A stretch of DNA of 64,000 nucleotides, taken from the NCBI GenBank assembly GCA_905235225.1, contig CAJOKE010000018.1, positions 41,218 to 105,217 of the forward strand, given 5' to 3'. The notes under the pieces were generated by a model that was given only the letters and a program-made list of their open reading frames with translations, ran no database searches and had not been told where the DNA came from. This DNA is from Paludibacteraceae bacterium. Lineage in GTDB: Bacteria > Bacteroidota > Bacteroidia > Bacteroidales > Paludibacteraceae. Below, piece by piece: positions 61,126 to 64,000 of this stretch. Position numbers and translations under genes: made by a program. Numbering within the stretch: position 1 is the first letter of the stretch; every line of letters starts with the position of its first letter.

Positions 61126-62026
61126 ACGCCAATCGGATATTATCACACCATACCACATTACCCGGGCAGCCCGTGAAAGGAGGCATTGAGCCTGCAACTA
61201 TCTGAATGATAAGGTGGGTAGGCGGGACATTCTCACAGAAGTCCACCTCCTCTATATACACCATTTTTCCATCCCCGTTATATGTCTTGTAGCTGTCTGA
61301 CAACAGTTGTTTGGACTCCTTTCCCGCCTGACCGTACAGAATAGGTATCCGATAGTCATTCTGCCAATCTGTAGTATGATTAAGCAAATGAACGGCTGTC
61401 CCGACCCTATATGCATAGACATGACCATCTTTCTCCCAGCGGTGTTGCAGTAGAACTGTGATGCGTCCCACATCATGCCCGCTGACCTCTTTCACTGAAG
61501 TCGTTGCAGCTGCATAGACCGCAGCCTTGTCCTGGATTAAAGCCTTGTAGTCCAAAATCAGCGCACTCGGTCTGCCACTGAACGGCGTACCCATGTCTAT
61601 TGCCGAGTTCGGATCGGAACTATGCTTCAGACCAACTATGTCTAATAACTTGCCGGTGTAGATAGCACCTGTCGCGAGTGCCTTGAAATCTATGCCGATG
61701 GCTTTGTCAATCTCTAATATGTTCTCCATACGGCAGCAATATCCGTCGCCGCGTTTCTCCGGCGTGACCGAGACTGACACTTTGTCCACACCCAATGCCC
61801 GTGCATGCGCATTGCTGCTACTCCACGGACCACCAATCTTGTATAGCGTCTTCATCTGACCGCCGATGAGCACTGACTCCTTAATCTGCTGCTCCGACCA
61901 GTACTCGAAATCGCCAAAGGGTACTGGTTCTATCCTCTCCTGACCACGTACACTCAAAACTGCAAACAACTGGGTGAATACCAAACCGAAGACGGCTGAT
62001 CCAACTAAAAATCTGTTTGTATTCAT
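61115..62026 (-). CDS. PCMD (putative carbohydrate metabolism domain) secreted protein
   Basis: Signal peptide; PVPFGDFEYW..GGPWSSSNAHA; C-terminal FTGCPGNVVWCDNIRLAYDE. Confidence 0.7.
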   Translation of the reverse strand: MNTNRFLVGSAVFGLVFTQLFAVLSVRGQERIEPVPFGDFEYWSEQQIKESVLIGGQMKTLYKIGGPWSSSNAHARALGVDKVSVSVTPEKRGDGYCCRMENILEIDKAIGIDFKALATGAIYTGKLLDIVGLKHSSDPNSAIDMGTPFSGRPSALILDYKALIQDKAAVYAAATTSVKEVSGHDVGRITVLLQHRWEKDGHVYAYRVGTAVHLLNHTTDWQNDYRIPILYGQAGKESKQLLSDSYKTYNGDGKMVYIEEVDFCENVPPTHLIIQIVAGSMPPFTGCPGNVVWCDNIRLAYDE

Positions 62027-62030
62027 AATC

Positions 62031-62363
62031 TTAAAAGTATGTTCTGAAAGTAATCATGATTGCCGAACTGCTCTTCGGCACTGTATATAATTCACCATAA
62101 GGGCAGGCTGTAGGGCTGAACATCGCAAACCACCGCGGAGCCATACCTACCACACCATGCATCTGTGACATACTCATGCCTACATCTATCAGCAGGTTGG
62201 GAGTAATAGGCGGCAGGTTGATGTCGAAATACATTCTTCCCTTTCCTACTGGACCGCCGAATAGCCCTTTGTCGGTCTTACCAAATTGCGGCAACACGAC
62301 GTATTCTGCGGCTGCAACGCTCATGGCGATGAGGAGCGACAGGCATACAAGCAACTTCTTCAT
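62031..62363 (-). CDS. small secreted hypothetical protein
   Basis: MKKLLVCLSLLIAMSVAAAEYV signal peptide. Confidence 0.6.
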   Translation of the reverse strand: MKKLLVCLSLLIAMSVAAAEYVVLPQFGKTDKGLFGGPVGKGRMYFDINLPPITPNLLIDVGMSMSQMHGVVGMAPRWFAMFSPTACPYGELYTVPKSSSAIMITFRTYF

Positions 62364-63546
62364 TATCTTGAATCTCTTCGTTTAACATCTCTTCGAACGC
62401 CGTTACGGATGCAGCCAAACTGTATTTGCGCCCTGCCAGACGGTATTGCTCCTCCATGTGGCTGCGCTCTTCCGGATGGTCCAGCCAGTAGTCTATCGCG
62501 CGGGCCAAATCTTTCGGGTTGCCTGGCATGAACAGACTGCGCCCGTCCAACGCGAACTGCGGTGTAGCACTCACTTCGCTGTTCGCAATCACAGGTACCA
62601 AGCCCGTTGCAAACGCTTCAATACAACTGATGGCCTCGCTCTCCATGTCGGAGGCGTGAACGTAGAGGTCTGTCGTCAGCAATTCCTCTATCAGTTCGTC
62701 ACGCCCTACATAGATAAACTGCGGTTGGTGTTTCAGATTCTTGCCGAGCTCCACGTATTTGTCGTACTCAGGTCCGCGGCCGGCAAAAACCAACTGAATC
62801 CTGTCAGCGTACTTGCTGTATTTGACCGCATTGATGATTACGTCCTGCCGTTTCTCCTGACTCAACCGCCCGATCATCATAATTTTGAAGACCTCTTTTC
62901 CGTCTCCTTTGAGGGAAGAAGCTCCCTCGCCTTGGGAGAGGGTTTGAGTGAGATGTTTCCTCTCTCCTGCTTTCATAAACTCGTCCTGAATGCCATTGGA
63001 GATGACATGGATTTTTGCCGTATAACCGCGGTCCGCAATCATCCTGCCCATAAATAAAGAAGGTACGTGTACGTGACGCACGCGATTATACACATTACGG
63101 CGGAAAGAACGATAAAACATCTCGTTAAACCACTCCACTTTTCCCATGCTGACCGATGAAGTCATATTCTCCGGTTGAATATGAAAGGCCGCAGTCACGG
63201 GCTTACCGATGCGATGGCAATAATTAATTGCTTCCATCTCTATACCAAATGGAACAAAAACATGCACGATATCCGCCCAATCGCACGCATCGTGAACTAT
63301 GGTCTTTGCATTGAGGGCAAAACTGAAATCATGCTTATCCATCAGCGGCTGAAAAACCGGCATATAGAATTTTGGGGTAGTAAAATCGCCGTCTGTCATT
63401 TTGTTCTCAATGTACTCCGGAGTATCCCAACAAAGCACCCTTACTTCATGTCCGCGTTTCCGTAACTCGCCTGCAAACCGTTGCGCAGAGATCGACGTCC
63501 CGTTGTTCGTCGTATAGAAACTGTCAATTACGAATAAAATCTTCAT
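62278..63546 (-). CDS. GT4-family glycosyltransferase
   Basis: MKILFVIDSFYTTNNGTSISAQRFAGELRKRGHEVRVL; FKIMMIGRLSQEKRQDVII; SEAISCIEAFATGLVPVIAN. Confidence 0.92.
   Translation of the reverse strand: MKILFVIDSFYTTNNGTSISAQRFAGELRKRGHEVRVLCWDTPEYIENKMTDGDFTTPKFYMPVFQPLMDKHDFSFALNAKTIVHDACDWADIVHVFVPFGIEMEAINYCHRIGKPVTAAFHIQPENMTSSVSMGKVEWFNEMFYRSFRRNVYNRVRHVHVPSLFMGRMIADRGYTAKIHVISNGIQDEFMKAGERKHLTQTLSQGEGASSLKGDGKEVFKIMMIGRLSQEKRQDVIINAVKYSKYADRIQLVFAGRGPEYDKYVELGKNLKHQPQFIYVGRDELIEELLTTDLYVHASDMESEAISCIEAFATGLVPVIANSEVSATPQFALDGRSLFMPGNPKDLARAIDYWLDHPEERSHMEEQYRLAGRKYSLAASVTAFEEMLNEEIQDNEEVACMPVAPHRHERCSRRIRRVAAIW
62905..62962. repeat. REP-like palindromic insertion within the glycosyltransferase CDS
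   Basis: gaggga-agaagc-tccctc hairpin and tccctcgccttgggagaggg; translated in frame as HLTQTLSQGEGASSLKGDG. Confidence 0.6.
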
Positions 63547-63600
63547 ATCTTCCTTTTGTTTTAATCAGTTTGTTTTTGAATATCTTTCCTTTATCCATAT

Positions 63601-63644
63601 TAGGTTATTATTAGGCTATTATTAGGTTATTATTAGGTTATTCC
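63601..63644. repeat. 11-bp tandem array, 4 units
   Basis: taggttattat|taggctattat|taggttattat|taggttattcc. Confidence 0.97.
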
Positions 63645-63788
63645 AGATACGCTACTATGCTGAAGTATTGATTATAGAATACTCGAGAATTTTATATCCG
63701 TAACGTAAACGCTGACAAAAGTACTGCTTTATAAGCAATTAGCACTCTTCTAATCCGTGCGAAGATTGTTCTAAATCTACTATTATGC

Positions 63789-63819
63789 TTGCACATGTCA
63801 AAAAATTGTTGTACCTTTG
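63789..63819 (+). promoter_or_regulatory. Bacteroidetes-type promoter
   Basis: TTG 63789-63791; TACCTTTG 63812-63819. Confidence 0.65.
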
Positions 63820-63894
63820 CATCCAAATTGTTCTAATTCGCGCATAGCGCACGAAACGATTATTACTAATCCGTATATTCAAATCCGTACAATC

Positions 63895-64000
63895 ATGACC
63901 AAAACAACCTTTGACCAGAACGATATAATGACCGATTACTCCGGTTTCAAGTGGATGAGTTTTATTCCGGGCAAGCACGCTTTGGACGATATTGCCGTCA
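63895..64000 (+). CDS. N-terminus of an unidentified protein (runs off the window end)
   Basis: MTKTTFDQNDIMTDYSGFKWMSFIPGKHALDDIAV downstream of a promoter-like sequence. Confidence 0.55.
   Translation, partial: MTKTTFDQNDIMTDYSGFKWMSFIPGKHALDDIAV

Overview
64 kb of a Bacteroidales-type chromosome. Supporting signs are TAnnTTTG promoters, DUF4270/DUF4294/DUF6242 proteins, a GldJ-like lipoprotein, a TonB receptor and a PorT-like barrel. Most of the window is dense housekeeping sequence: pgk, MTHFS, polyprenyl synthase, ddl, pfkA, metG, cdaA, folP, gcvH, panC, pdxB-like, proS, pyrE, psd, deoC, gltA-type fusion, miaB, gyrB, kdsA/kdsD, folE, rpsT, an M3 peptidase, rubrerythrin, sodB and hsp20. 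There are two tRNAs (Met-CAT and Glu-TTC) and a TPP riboswitch. An AT-rich accessory island (about 49.3-58.5 kb) carries an AlbA_2 protein, hsdR, a frameshifted hsdS, a PrrC-like ATPase/anticodon-nuclease candidate, hsdM and a truncated RhuM-like gene. The most unusual signal is a set of short tandem arrays, mostly intergenic, whose unit sequences differ from locus to locus but whose period is always 11 bp. Several lie beside hairpins at convergent gene ends, and four belong to two dispersed ~110-130 bp repeat families. Other points of interest: a TPP aptamer whose P1 stem contains the start codon of its gene, a 28-bp near-perfect alternating purine/pyrimidine tract just downstream of the gyrB promoter, a C-terminal frameshift in sodB, and an RNase R lacking its N-terminal domains. 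All calls were made by reading the sequence and the supplied ORFs; no database search was run.
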